A model generated the notes under the pieces. It was not told the DNA's origin. It saw nothing but the letters and a program-made list of their open reading frames with translations, and did not search any database. DNA of 57,369 nt from Lentimicrobium sp. (lineage in GTDB: Bacteria; Bacteroidota; Bacteroidia; Bacteroidales; Lentimicrobiaceae): NCBI GenBank assembly GCA_023957275.1, contig JAMLHF010000025.1, positions 1 to 57,369 of the forward strand, in the 5' to 3' direction. The position numbers and the translations under genes are program-made. This document shows, piece after piece, positions 1-7,512 of this stretch (positions within the stretch are counted from its first letter, which is position 1; each line of letters begins with the position of its first letter).

Positions 1-128
1 GAATGTTTTTCTTGCTTTAAACACTATTGCCGATTACAAAACAAACTGATTAGTTACTTTGGGATAAATGCCCTTGTTTTGGCATCTGATGGATTTATTT
101 TTACTTTTGGTAAGTAAAAAATCCGCCT

Positions 129-1880
129 TTGCATTTCCGACACCTCTTCCGTCGCAAGTCCATCGACATGATTCTTGCTCACGCAAAAAATGAGCAGGAA
201 GCCGGGCACATGATGCGCAAAGACCTCGGCGTGCGCGATCTTACCTCTTTTGGCATTGCAGCCATCATCGGCGCCGGGATTTTCAGTACCATCGGAAATG
301 CTGCTGCTTACGGAGGACCGGCCGTATCGCTCCTTTTTGTATTTTCGGCAATAGCCTGCGGATTTTCCGCCTTATGCTATGCGCAGTTTGCCTCCTCCAT
401 TCCCCTCAGCGGCAGCGCGTACACTTACGCCTACGCCAGTTTCGGTGAGCTGGTAGCCTGGATCATCGGATGGGACCTGATCATGGAATATGCCGTGGGA
501 AATATCGCCGTGGCCATTTCATGGAGCGGCTATTTTTGCGGATTGCTTTCCGGATTTGGTATTCATATTCCGGATTACCTCGCGATTGACTACCTGAGTG
601 CATCCCGGGGATTTAAGGAAGCCTCGGAATTGCTTGTTGCAGGCATGCCCGTTGCAGACCTGCCCGGAGAACTTGCTGAAGCCTGGCGCGCCTGGACCAT
701 GGCACCTGCATTGGGCGGGCTCCGGCTGATCGCCGATGTCCCTGCTTTTGCCATTGTTGTCTTTATCACCTGGTTGGTTTACAGGGGAATACGGGAGTCG
801 AAAAGGGCCAGCAACATCATGGTGCTCCTCAAGGTAGCTATTCTGCTGATGGTGATCGCCGTGGGGGCGTTTTATGTCAGTCCTGAGAACTGGAACCCCT
901 TTGCTCCTAACGGCATAGGCGGTGTGCTGAAAGGAGTATCGGGCGTATTTTTTGCCTACATTGGCTTCGATGCCATCTCAACTACCGCTGAAGAGTGCAA
1001 AAATCCGCAGCGCGACCTTCCCCGCTCCATGATTTACTCACTGATCATTACTACAGTGCTCTATGTAGCCATCAGCCTGGTACTTACGGGGATGGTAAGC
1101 TACCACCTGCTCGGGGTGAGTGATCCGCTGGCTTTTGTGTTCGACAGGTTACAGCTGACAAGACTTTCGGGCATCATCGCCCTGAGCGCCGTGATCGCCA
1201 TGGCCAGCGTACTGCTGGTATTTCAGGTCGGACAGCCCCGCATCTGGATGAGTATGAGTCGTGACGGCCTGCTGCCTTCGGTATTTGCAAAGCTTCACCC
1301 CCGCTACCAGACACCGGCCTTCTCCACCATCATTACCGGAATTCTGGTGGCTGTTCCGACACTTTTTATGAACCTTACAGAGGTTACCGATCTCACAAGT
1401 ATCGGAACCCTTTTCGCCTTTGTCCTGGTCTCGGGCGGTATCCTGATCCTTGACGGGAAGAAAACCCCCGCCGGAAACCTCGGGCGGAAAGGCAGCGGAA
1501 AGTTCAGGGTTACCTACATCAACAGCCGGTACTGGTTGCCGGTAATCTGGCTGGGCGTGTTTCTGATCCTGCTGAAGCTCGATCCCGAAGACCTGCAGGC
1601 CCTGATCAGTTTCGACCGACTTCCCGGAGAAACCGCATGGGATGTGGTGAAGCACAAAATACCGCATGCTGCATTCCTGATTGTGGCCGTATCTGTCACC
1701 TGGATTGCCGTGAAGAAGGAACTTTCACTGATTCCCGCGCTGGGACTGCTTACCAACTTTTACCTGATGTCGCAGCTGGGCATCACCAACTGGCTGCGTT
1801 TCCTGATCTGGCTGGTGATCGGACTGGTGCTTTATTTTGTCTATGGAGTCTACCACAGCCGGTTGAAGACGCTCAGCTAA
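129..1880 (+). CDS. APC-family amino acid permease (cationic amino acid transporter-like)
   Basis: Predicted inner-membrane amino acid transporter of the APC superfamily, about 583 residues with roughly 12 to 14 hydrophobic segments. The first membrane helix carries the family substrate-site signature (IIGAGIFSTIG, near residues 41-51), followed by the GGPAVSLLF and LSGSAYTYAYASFGE segments seen in CAT-type transporters. A polar stretch of about 50 residues between helices 4 and 5 makes it longer than typical CAT proteins. The start chosen is a TTG; an in-frame stop lies only 18 bases upstream. The first ATG is 13 codons inside (168), but the residues before it (FRRKSID) match the usual N-terminus of this family, so the TTG start is preferred. 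It stands alone, with about 320 bases to the next gene. Substrate cannot be told from sequence. Confidence 0.9.
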   Translation: MHFRHLFRRKSIDMILAHAKNEQEAGHMMRKDLGVRDLTSFGIAAIIGAGIFSTIGNAAAYGGPAVSLLFVFSAIACGFSALCYAQFASSIPLSGSAYTYAYASFGELVAWIIGWDLIMEYAVGNIAVAISWSGYFCGLLSGFGIHIPDYLAIDYLSASRGFKEASELLVAGMPVADLPGELAEAWRAWTMAPALGGLRLIADVPAFAIVVFITWLVYRGIRESKRASNIMVLLKVAILLMVIAVGAFYVSPENWNPFAPNGIGGVLKGVSGVFFAYIGFDAISTTAEECKNPQRDLPRSMIYSLIITTVLYVAISLVLTGMVSYHLLGVSDPLAFVFDRLQLTRLSGIIALSAVIAMASVLLVFQVGQPRIWMSMSRDGLLPSVFAKLHPRYQTPAFSTIITGILVAVPTLFMNLTEVTDLTSIGTLFAFVLVSGGILILDGKKTPAGNLGRKGSGKFRVTYINSRYWLPVIWLGVFLILLKLDPEDLQALISFDRLPGETAWDVVKHKIPHAAFLIVAVSVTWIAVKKELSLIPALGLLTNFYLMSQLGITNWLRFLIWLVIGLVLYFVYGVYHSRLKTLS

Positions 1881-1957
1881 CCGCCAATCGCATTAACCTC
1901 CTCTGATGCAGGTTGTAAAATAACCGGAAGCCCGCGTGTATGATAAGTTAACCCAAA

Positions 1958-1991
1958 ATAGTCAACTGAAAGCCCGGAAAGGCTGAACTAT
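1958..1991 (+). other. Possible hairpin downstream of the permease gene
   Basis: In the gene-free stretch 1881-2197, an imperfect hairpin can be drawn: outer arms ATAGT/ACTAT, an internal loop, and inner arms AGCC/GGCT. It lies about 80 bases past the permease stop and has no good T-run after it, so a terminator role is uncertain. Apart from this and the promoter/operator at 2115-2171 I see nothing in the stretch. Confidence 0.25.
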
Positions 1992-2114
1992 TGATTTCGT
2001 ATAGGTAACCCCGATTCAATGTTTATCCGGTACAATTCTTATTATGCTTGTTAATAACATTTAATCTGGAATTAATTCCCCGAACCTGATTCTTTCAAAA
2101 AAAATTATCTTTAT

Positions 2115-2171
2115 GTCGTTTGCGATATAAAATTTTTATTACTTTTGCATCGTGAACGATATAATCGCAAA
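2115..2171 (+). promoter_or_regulatory. Putative OhrR operator: nested inverted half-sites around the promoter
   Basis: Three related elements surround the promoter of the doxX-gpx-ohrR unit. An exact 8-bp inverted repeat, TTTGCGAT (2119-2126) and ATCGCAAA (2164-2171), is centred on the -7 box. Inside it lies a 12-base palindrome, ATCGTGAACGAT (2149-2160), with 5-bp arms, just after the -7 box. All use the same CGAT-type half-site. Symmetric sites covering the -7 region and start point are what a MarR/OhrR repressor needs. That OhrR, encoded third in the unit, binds here is inference. Confidence 0.5.
2119..2147 (+). promoter_or_regulatory. Bacteroidota-type promoter for doxX-gpx-ohrR
   Basis: TTTG at 2119-2122, a 17-base spacer, and TACTTTTG at 2140-2147. 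This fits the Bacteroidota primary sigma factor consensus (TTTG, about 17-19 bases, TAnnTTTG) exactly. It predicts a transcript starting near 2154 with about 44 bases before the DoxX start codon. Confidence 0.65.
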
Positions 2172-2197
2172 AGATTAATAATATAATTCTGAACAAC

Positions 2198-2641
2198 ATG
2201 AAAATTTCAGAAAGACTGCAGTGGGGTTACAATGTTAAAACTCATTGGATATTAAGCCTTTTCAGAATCCTGCTTGGCCTGAGCCTGCTGTTTGCAGGTA
2301 TTAGTCACTTAACCTTTGCGCGGGCGGAATTTGTCGCCCAGGTGCCCGACTGGGTGCCGGTCCCCGACGACCTCACCGTGTTGCTTTCGGGTTTTGCGGA
2401 AATAATCCTGGGCCTGGCGCTGGTGATTCTGCCCAAATGGAAAGCACTGACAGGCTGGGTGGTGGCGCTTTTCTTCGTGATCATTTTCCCGGGAAACATC
2501 GCGCAGTATGTGAACCAGATTGATGCATTCGGCCTGGATACCGACCGGGCACGGTTTATCCGGCTGTTCTTTCAGCCTGTTCTCGTTGCATGGGCCTTAT
2601 GGTCAACCGGGGCATTTAAAGCATATAAAAACAGGAGTTAA
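2198..2641 (+). CDS. DoxX-family membrane protein
   Basis: Small integral membrane protein of 147 residues with four predicted helices (about residues 19-41, 61-80, 82-103 and 120-141), matching the DoxX/DoxD-like fold. The conserved N-terminal LLGLSLLFAGISHL and the middle SGFAEIILGLAL segments are typical. DoxX relatives are linked to redox and thiol stress in other bacteria, but biochemical roles differ between members. It is first in a unit with a glutathione peroxidase 17 bases downstream and an OhrR-type regulator after that, which points to a peroxide or organic hydroperoxide response. Family assignment is firm; exact function is not known. Confidence 0.85.
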   Translation: MKISERLQWGYNVKTHWILSLFRILLGLSLLFAGISHLTFARAEFVAQVPDWVPVPDDLTVLLSGFAEIILGLALVILPKWKALTGWVVALFFVIIFPGNIAQYVNQIDAFGLDTDRARFIRLFFQPVLVAWALWSTGAFKAYKNRS

Positions 2642-2658
2642 AACTATTTTAAATCATC

Positions 2659-3147
2659 ATGAACAACAACTTTTATCAGTTTGAAGCGAAAAGCCTGAAC
2701 GGAAAGCCGGTCAGCATGGAAACTTACAAGGGGAAAGCCATTCTTGTGGTAAACACAGCCAGCAAATGCGGCCTCACACCCCAGTATGGAGGATTGGAAG
2801 AGCTTTATAAAAAATACAAAGACCGGGGTTTGGTCATACTGGGGTTTCCCTGCAACCAGTTTGCCAATCAGGAACCGGGTGATGAAACCTCCATTTCGGA
2901 GGGCTGCCTGATCAACTACGGCGTTACCTTCCCCATGTTTGCCAAGGTGGATGTCAACGGTGAAACGGCACATCCCGTCTTTAAATACCTTACAACCGAG
3001 TTGAGGGGTTTACTGAGCAAAAAGATTAAATGGAACTTCACCAAATTCCTGATCGATACCAACGGCAAGCCTTACAAACGTTTTGCTCCGGTTACCAAAC
3101 CAGCGGCCCTGGAACCTTACATCCGCAAGGTGCTGGGGATATCCTGA
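2659..3147 (+). CDS. Glutathione peroxidase (Cys type, probably thioredoxin-dependent)
   Basis: Thiol peroxidase of 162 residues that reduces hydrogen peroxide and organic hydroperoxides. The peroxidatic residue is Cys37 in NTASKCGLT, not selenocysteine; Gln71 after FPCNQF and Trp in KWNFTKF complete the usual catalytic set. Cys83 (EGCLINYG) sits where the resolving cysteine of two-cysteine, thioredoxin-linked members is found, so thioredoxin rather than glutathione is the likelier reductant. No signal peptide, so cytoplasmic. The gene follows doxX by 17 bases and precedes an OhrR-type repressor by about 100 bases, a sensible arrangement for a hydroperoxide-induced enzyme. Confidence 0.93.
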   Translation: MNNNFYQFEAKSLNGKPVSMETYKGKAILVVNTASKCGLTPQYGGLEELYKKYKDRGLVILGFPCNQFANQEPGDETSISEGCLINYGVTFPMFAKVDVNGETAHPVFKYLTTELRGLLSKKIKWNFTKFLIDTNGKPYKRFAPVTKPAALEPYIRKVLGIS

Positions 3148-3250
3148 AAATTCCATCGCCTGCGACCCATTCATTGCTTAACTTTGCCTGAGCAGGGGGC
3201 GGAGATTCCTCTGCCTGTTTCCGGTGAAGTAAAATTCAAATCCGATTATC

Positions 3251-3703
3251 ATGGCCTACGAACAACTTAAACTTGAAAATCAGCTTTGCTTCCCTGTATA
3301 TGCGGCTTCCCGCCTGATTACGCGCGAGTATCAGCCTTATCTTGAAAAGCTGGGCATTACCTACCCCCAGTATCTGGTGCTGATGATATTGTGGGAAAAC
3401 GACCGGTTGCCGGTGACCGATATTGCCAGAAAACTGATCCTCAATACCAACACCATCACTCCGCTGCTGAAGCGGATGGAGCAGACGGGGCTGATTGCGC
3501 GGAAGCGTTCGCCGGAAGATGAGCGGAAGGTGATGATTGAACTCACTGACAAAGGCAGGGCCATGCAGGAGGAGGCTGCGCGTATTCCTGAAGCATTGGT
3601 AAACCAGCTGATGAAAGGAGACCTGAAAGCCGGCGAACTGACCGAACTGAAGTCACGCCTCACAGCACTGATCAGATTACTGTCGGCAAATGAACCGGAT
3701 TAG
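3251..3703 (+). CDS. ohrR: MarR/OhrR-family organic hydroperoxide-sensing repressor
   Basis: Winged-helix MarR-family regulator of 150 residues. The N-terminus LKLENQLCFPVYAASR is nearly that of Bacillus subtilis OhrR and carries the single reactive cysteine (Cys13 here) that is oxidised by organic hydroperoxides to release DNA. The wing region has the usual GLIARKRSPEDERKV signature. There is no ohr gene beside it; its neighbours are a glutathione peroxidase and a DoxX protein, so these are its likely targets. A TAACTTTG box at 3179-3186 in the gap before the gene could give it an extra promoter. Its stop codon interlocks with the stop of the opposing gene. Confidence 0.9.
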   Translation: MAYEQLKLENQLCFPVYAASRLITREYQPYLEKLGITYPQYLVLMILWENDRLPVTDIARKLILNTNTITPLLKRMEQTGLIARKRSPEDERKVMIELTDKGRAMQEEAARIPEALVNQLMKGDLKAGELTELKSRLTALIRLLSANEPD

Positions 3704-3711
3704 ACCGGTTC
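3692..3711. terminator. Palindrome holding two interlocked stop codons
   Basis: Arms GAACCGG (3692-3698) and CCGGTTC (3705-3711) with a 6-base loop. The loop contains both stop codons: TAG of ohrR (3701-3703) and TAA of the opposing gene (3700-3702 on the other strand). There is no T-run on either side, so it is not a classical intrinsic terminator, but it could stop or stabilise both converging transcripts. Confidence 0.4.
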
Positions 3712-4653
3712 CGGCAGGCGGGCGCGTTGCCGAGACCAACGCAGTTCAAGTTTCCGGAGCCATACCGCCAGCAGGGCAACCAGCATTCGTGGCCAGATCA
3801 GCCAATGGAGGGTGTAGCCCAGGGTGATAAATAGCAGGGGATCCTCCAGCTGTGAATGCGAAACGGCTACATGATGGTTGAGCAGATCGGCATCGCTGCG
3901 GCTCATCCTTCCCTTTTCGCGCTGATCAATCATAATGGCCGAACCATAAGCCAGGCCGATAAGGTTGGCTACCACCCACGAAAGGGTGGCGCTGTGTGGC
4001 AACCCAAAGACTTTCATCACCGGTGTCAATGGCTTATTGATGGCCGCAATCCATCCGAATTCCTCCATCAGTTGCTGCGCGATCAGCAGCAGGTTCACCA
4101 GCACCAGAATCTTCAGTACCGTTGAGGTGATCGAGTTAAGCCAGTGAAGCAGCGCCGCTGTCAGACCAATATCGGTTCCGGATACAAGCAGTGGAACATC
4201 AGACATATTGCCGGGCATCACCAGGTTCAGCATCCAGGCTGCAAGAAAACTTGCCGTTAAACGCACCAGCACCATGCGAGCCACGGATGAGCCGGTCCTT
4301 TTCATTACCGCCGATTCAATCAGGAACCCGTGGGAAATCAGGCACATTACCGCCAGTATGGTACCTTCACGCAGCGGAAAGTCAAGCATGGCCAGGATGG
4401 CTACCACCGAGTAAATATTGGTAAAAATACTGGTGATAAAAACCACCGCGGAAGCGCCGGGGAGCCCCAGCCTGCTGAACAGCGGACTGGTATATCCGGC
4501 GACCAGGCTGAGGATGCCGTAATGGTCGAGCAGCATCACAGCCAGCGAAACCGGGACAGTTATTTTTATCAGCCACCAGGCGGTTTTAAGGCCTTTGGGC
4601 AGGGCGGTCATCACCGACTTTCGAATTCTGGCGGTCAGTTTGGGTTCAGTCAT
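3700..4653 (-). CDS. Nucleoside-recognition (Gate) domain membrane protein
   Basis: Integral membrane protein of 317 residues with about seven to eight hydrophobic segments. Two similar halves resemble the nucleoside recognition (Gate) domain of SpmA/SpmB and concentrative nucleoside transporter families, with segments such as SAVVFITSIFTNIYSVVAIL in the first half and SATLSWVVANLIGLAYGSA in the second. Proteins of this kind in Bacteroidota are annotated as nucleoside recognition proteins without a proven substrate. The gene is transcribed against ohrR and shares 4 bases with it. A short leader of about 150 bases separates it from the divergent permease gene to its right. Family is fairly clear; role unknown. 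Confidence 0.75.
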   Translation of the reverse strand: MTEPKLTARIRKSVMTALPKGLKTAWWLIKITVPVSLAVMLLDHYGILSLVAGYTSPLFSRLGLPGASAVVFITSIFTNIYSVVAILAMLDFPLREGTILAVMCLISHGFLIESAVMKRTGSSVARMVLVRLTASFLAAWMLNLVMPGNMSDVPLLVSGTDIGLTAALLHWLNSITSTVLKILVLVNLLLIAQQLMEEFGWIAAINKPLTPVMKVFGLPHSATLSWVVANLIGLAYGSAIMIDQREKGRMSRSDADLLNHHVAVSHSQLEDPLLFITLGYTLHWLIWPRMLVALLAVWLRKLELRWSRQRARLPEPV

Positions 4654-4776
4654 TATGAGCTGGCTTATTCAGAGGGTGCAAAGATAGGATTAATGTTTTG
4701 CGAAACATCCATGAAACCGTAAGGCTTAACGGGAATACAAGGGTATTAGTGGCTGCAACTTTCGGATAAGTTTCCT

Positions 4777-4784
4777 TACATTTG
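4777..4784 (+). promoter_or_regulatory. -7 promoter box that fixes the start of the TSUP gene
   Basis: TACATTTG matches TAnnTTTG. Transcription would begin near 4791, leaving a leader of about 12 bases before ATG at 4803. A possible TTG start at 4782 lies inside this box and so cannot be in the mRNA. Confidence 0.5.
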
Positions 4785-4802
4785 CTCGTCCAATCGTCTG
4801 CT

Positions 4803-5576
4803 ATGTCGAGCCTCGAAGTCATTGCCCTGATTGTTTCGGGCGTTTTTGTCGGTTTTATCAATACCCTGGCCGGCGGAGGTACCATCATCTCGCTGTCGCT
4901 GTTTATGTTTATGGGCCTTCCGGCCGATGTCGCCAACGGAACCAACCGCATTGCGGTGATTCTGCAGAACATGACCTCCGTTACCACCTTCAGGCAGCAG
5001 AAACTGCTCGACACCCGCAAGGCTTTGTGGCTTTCCATCCCCACTGTTATCGGTTCCATCATCGGGGCGCAGCTGTCGGTGCAGATCGATGAAGCCACTT
5101 TTCGCAGGGCAATTGCCGTAGTGATGCTGATGATGGTGTTTTTTATCCTGACAAAGCCCGCCAAATGGCTGAAAGGGCAGGAAGCGCTGCAGCTGAAAAA
5201 GGTAAGCCCTTTGCAGATGCTGATATTTTTCGCGATCGGCATTTACGGAGGGTTTGTGCAGGTGGGTGTGGGTTACTTTCTGCTGGCAGGTATCGTGCTC
5301 GGGGCGGGCTACGATCTGGTGAAAGCCAATGCCATCAAGGTTTTCATCGTGCTTTTGTATACCATTTTCGCCCTGGTGGTTTTTATTGTCAACGATAAAG
5401 TCAACTGGCAGTTCGGGCTGATACACGCCATCGGCAACATCATGGGTGCGTACATAGCTTCCCGCTATGCGGTAAACTGGGGGGCCAACTTTATCCGGTG
5501 GTTTATTATTGTGATTATTTTCATTACCTCTGCCGATCTTTTCGGCATCATCGACATACGGGGGATGTTTTCCTGA
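4803..5576 (+). CDS. TauE/SafE (TSUP) family membrane permease
   Basis: Integral membrane protein of 257 residues with about eight helices, matching the TSUP family of sulfite, sulfoacetate and related anion transporters. The first half has the family signature GFINTLAGGGTIISL (near residue 20) and the second half repeats it as GGFVQVGVGYFLLAGI, the internal duplication expected of TSUP. The ATG at 4803 is chosen over an upstream TTG at 4782 because a promoter -7 box overlaps the latter. The gene stands alone, divergent from the Gate-domain gene and 59 bases before an isoaspartyl peptidase gene. Substrate cannot be assigned. Confidence 0.85.
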   Translation: MSSLEVIALIVSGVFVGFINTLAGGGTIISLSLFMFMGLPADVANGTNRIAVILQNMTSVTTFRQQKLLDTRKALWLSIPTVIGSIIGAQLSVQIDEATFRRAIAVVMLMMVFFILTKPAKWLKGQEALQLKKVSPLQMLIFFAIGIYGGFVQVGVGYFLLAGIVLGAGYDLVKANAIKVFIVLLYTIFALVVFIVNDKVNWQFGLIHAIGNIMGAYIASRYAVNWGANFIRWFIIVIIFITSADLFGIIDIRGMFS

Positions 5577-5635
5577 AATCCGGGATTGTTCACCGTTCTG
5601 TGAGTTATTGACCTTGAAGATAAAAGCACTTTTTT

Positions 5636-6607
5636 ATGAAACACCTGACATTGACTTTTATTATCTGTTTCCTGATGGCGTTGCCGCATGCGATGGCACA
5701 GCAGCCCGGCTGGGTTCTGGTCATTCACGGCGGGGCCGGCAATATCACCCCGGCGCGCGTCGTCCCTGAAAAGCAGGTAATTTATGAAGCAAAACTTAAG
5801 GAAGCGCTTGCCGCGGGGCAACAGGTGCTGGCCGGCGGGGGTACAGCCATGGATGCGGTGATTGCCGCGGTTCAGTTTATGGAAGAATGCCCGCTGTTCA
5901 ATTCGGGGAAAGGCGCTGTTTTTAATGCCGAAGGGAAAAACGAACTGGATGCTTCGGTGATGGATGGTTTTACCGGCAAAGCCGGCGCGGTTGCCGGGGT
6001 TACCATTATCCGCAGTCCTGTGGAAGCTGCCCGCCGGGTGATGGACTCTTCGCAGCATGTGATGCTTTCCGGAAAAGGTGCCGAAGCCTTTGCCCGGGAG
6101 CAGGGCCTTGAGCTGGTGGATCCTTCGTACTTCCATACCGATGAAAGCTGGCAGGAATACCTGAAAGTAAAGGAAAGGCTTGAGCAGGAAGGGCGCAAAG
6201 GCACTGTTGGGGCGGTTGCCCTCGACAGCCACGGTAATCTGGCCGCGGCCACCTCTACCGGAGGCATGACCTTCAAGAAATACGGACGTATCGGCGATTC
6301 CCCCGTGATAGGGGCAGGAACTTACGCTTCCAACGAAAGTTGTGCCGTATCGTGTACCGGCCACGGCGAGTATTTTATCCGGAATTCAGTGGCCTACGAT
6401 GTTTCCGCCCGCATGCTTTACCTTGGGGAAACGGTGGAACAGGCGGCAGAGTATATCATCAACGAAAAGCTTAAAAGTCAGGGTGGTGCTGGCGGACTTA
6501 TTGCCGTGGACAAGAACGGTAATATCTCCATGCCGTTCAATACTCCGGGTATGTTCAGGGGGTTTGTAAAACAAGGGGCTGAACCCCGGGTGCTGATGTT
6601 CAGGTAA
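5636..6607 (+). CDS. Isoaspartyl peptidase / plant-type L-asparaginase, exported
   Basis: Ntn-hydrolase of 323 residues that cleaves beta-aspartyl dipeptides and L-asparagine. A signal peptide covers about residues 1-21 (ending AMAQ), so the enzyme is periplasmic. The proenzyme self-cleaves before the nucleophile Thr190 in RKGTVGAVALD; the downstream STGGM and GTYASNES segments form the substrate site. N-terminal LVIHGGAGNI is the family hallmark. Length and motifs are normal. The gene converges on ppk2 with 33 bases between the stops. Confidence 0.93.
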   Translation: MKHLTLTFIICFLMALPHAMAQQPGWVLVIHGGAGNITPARVVPEKQVIYEAKLKEALAAGQQVLAGGGTAMDAVIAAVQFMEECPLFNSGKGAVFNAEGKNELDASVMDGFTGKAGAVAGVTIIRSPVEAARRVMDSSQHVMLSGKGAEAFAREQGLELVDPSYFHTDESWQEYLKVKERLEQEGRKGTVGAVALDSHGNLAAATSTGGMTFKKYGRIGDSPVIGAGTYASNESCAVSCTGHGEYFIRNSVAYDVSARMLYLGETVEQAAEYIINEKLKSQGGAGGLIAVDKNGNISMPFNTPGMFRGFVKQGAEPRVLMFR

Positions 6608-6640
6608 ATCTACGGAGTTCCGATTGCAGACCTTTGGATT

Positions 6641-7396
6641 TCAGATCATCGAAGGATCGAATATGTTGATTATTTCCGGATTTGGTTCAAATGAAACCCT
6701 GGCCTGAGCTTTTTCAGGGTAATCCATCCGGGCAAGCACATACCGCATGGCTTCCATCCGGGCTACCGGCTTGTCGTTTCCTTTTACGATCACCCAGGGA
6801 TTATCGGGCCGGTGGGTCCGGAGGAACATCTGGTTTTTGTACCAGGTAAATTCGTCCCACATCTGTTGGGCTTTCAGGTCCACCGTACTGAGTTTCCAGA
6901 CTTTCAGCGGATTTTTGATACGGTCTTCAATCCTTATCTTTTGTTCGGTGATGTTTATAGAGAACCAGAACTTGATCAGTATTATGCCGTCTTCGAGCAG
7001 CATCTGTTCAAATACCGGTGCCTGTTTCAGAAAAAGTTCATATTGTTCCTTAGTGCAGAATCCCATGACCGGTTCAACCACCGCCCGGTTGTACCAGCTG
7101 CGGTCGAAAAACACGATTTCGCCCGGATTGGGCAGTTCTTTGATGTAGCGCTGGAAATACCACTGTCCTTTTTCTACTTCTGTAGGTTTTGGCAGGGCGA
7201 CCACCCGCATGGCCCTGGGGTTAAGATAGCGGGTGAAACGGTAAATGGCGCCACCCTTTCCGGCGGTATCGCGGCCCTCAAAAATAATCGCCAGCCTCAG
7301 GTGCTGATCCTGTATCCGTTTCTGAAGCCTGATCAGCTCAATCTGCAGTTGCCTCAGTTCTTCTTTGTATTGTTTTTTCAGGTCTGCTGTTTCCAT
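6641..7396 (-). CDS. ppk2: Polyphosphate kinase 2 (PPK2)
   Basis: Cytoplasmic kinase of 251 residues that moves phosphate between polyphosphate and nucleotides. The P-loop-like Walker A is EGRDTAGKGG (about residues 40-49), the Walker B with the lid arginines is FFDRSWYNRAVVEPVMGFC (about 97-115), and the C-terminal WVIVKGNDK segment is also typical of one-domain PPK2. Length fits a single-domain enzyme. Whether it prefers making or using polyphosphate, and GDP or ADP, cannot be settled from sequence alone. It lies downstream of uvrC on the same strand, about 117 bases away, and may be read through from it. Confidence 0.93.
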   Translation of the reverse strand: METADLKKQYKEELRQLQIELIRLQKRIQDQHLRLAIIFEGRDTAGKGGAIYRFTRYLNPRAMRVVALPKPTEVEKGQWYFQRYIKELPNPGEIVFFDRSWYNRAVVEPVMGFCTKEQYELFLKQAPVFEQMLLEDGIILIKFWFSINITEQKIRIEDRIKNPLKVWKLSTVDLKAQQMWDEFTWYKNQMFLRTHRPDNPWVIVKGNDKPVARMEAMRYVLARMDYPEKAQARVSFEPNPEIINIFDPSMI

Positions 7397-7512
7397 ATAG
7401 ATGATTCATTGAAGAACGGCCATTCTCACTAAGGTTGGGTTTTGAATAGTCACGAATTTACGGATTTTTCCGGTTGAAGCACCGGATGATCTACTATTGA
7501 AAGAGCGGCGGA

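Noticed and set aside
5465-6364. 299-codon minus-strand frame opposite the isoaspartyl peptidase gene
   Set aside because: Composition and lack of any family make it a shadow of the well-supported plus-strand gene.
7465-7490. Hairpin TCCGGT/ACCGGA as uvrC terminator
   Set aside because: In the uvrC direction it is followed by an A-run, not a T-run, so it does not fit an intrinsic terminator.
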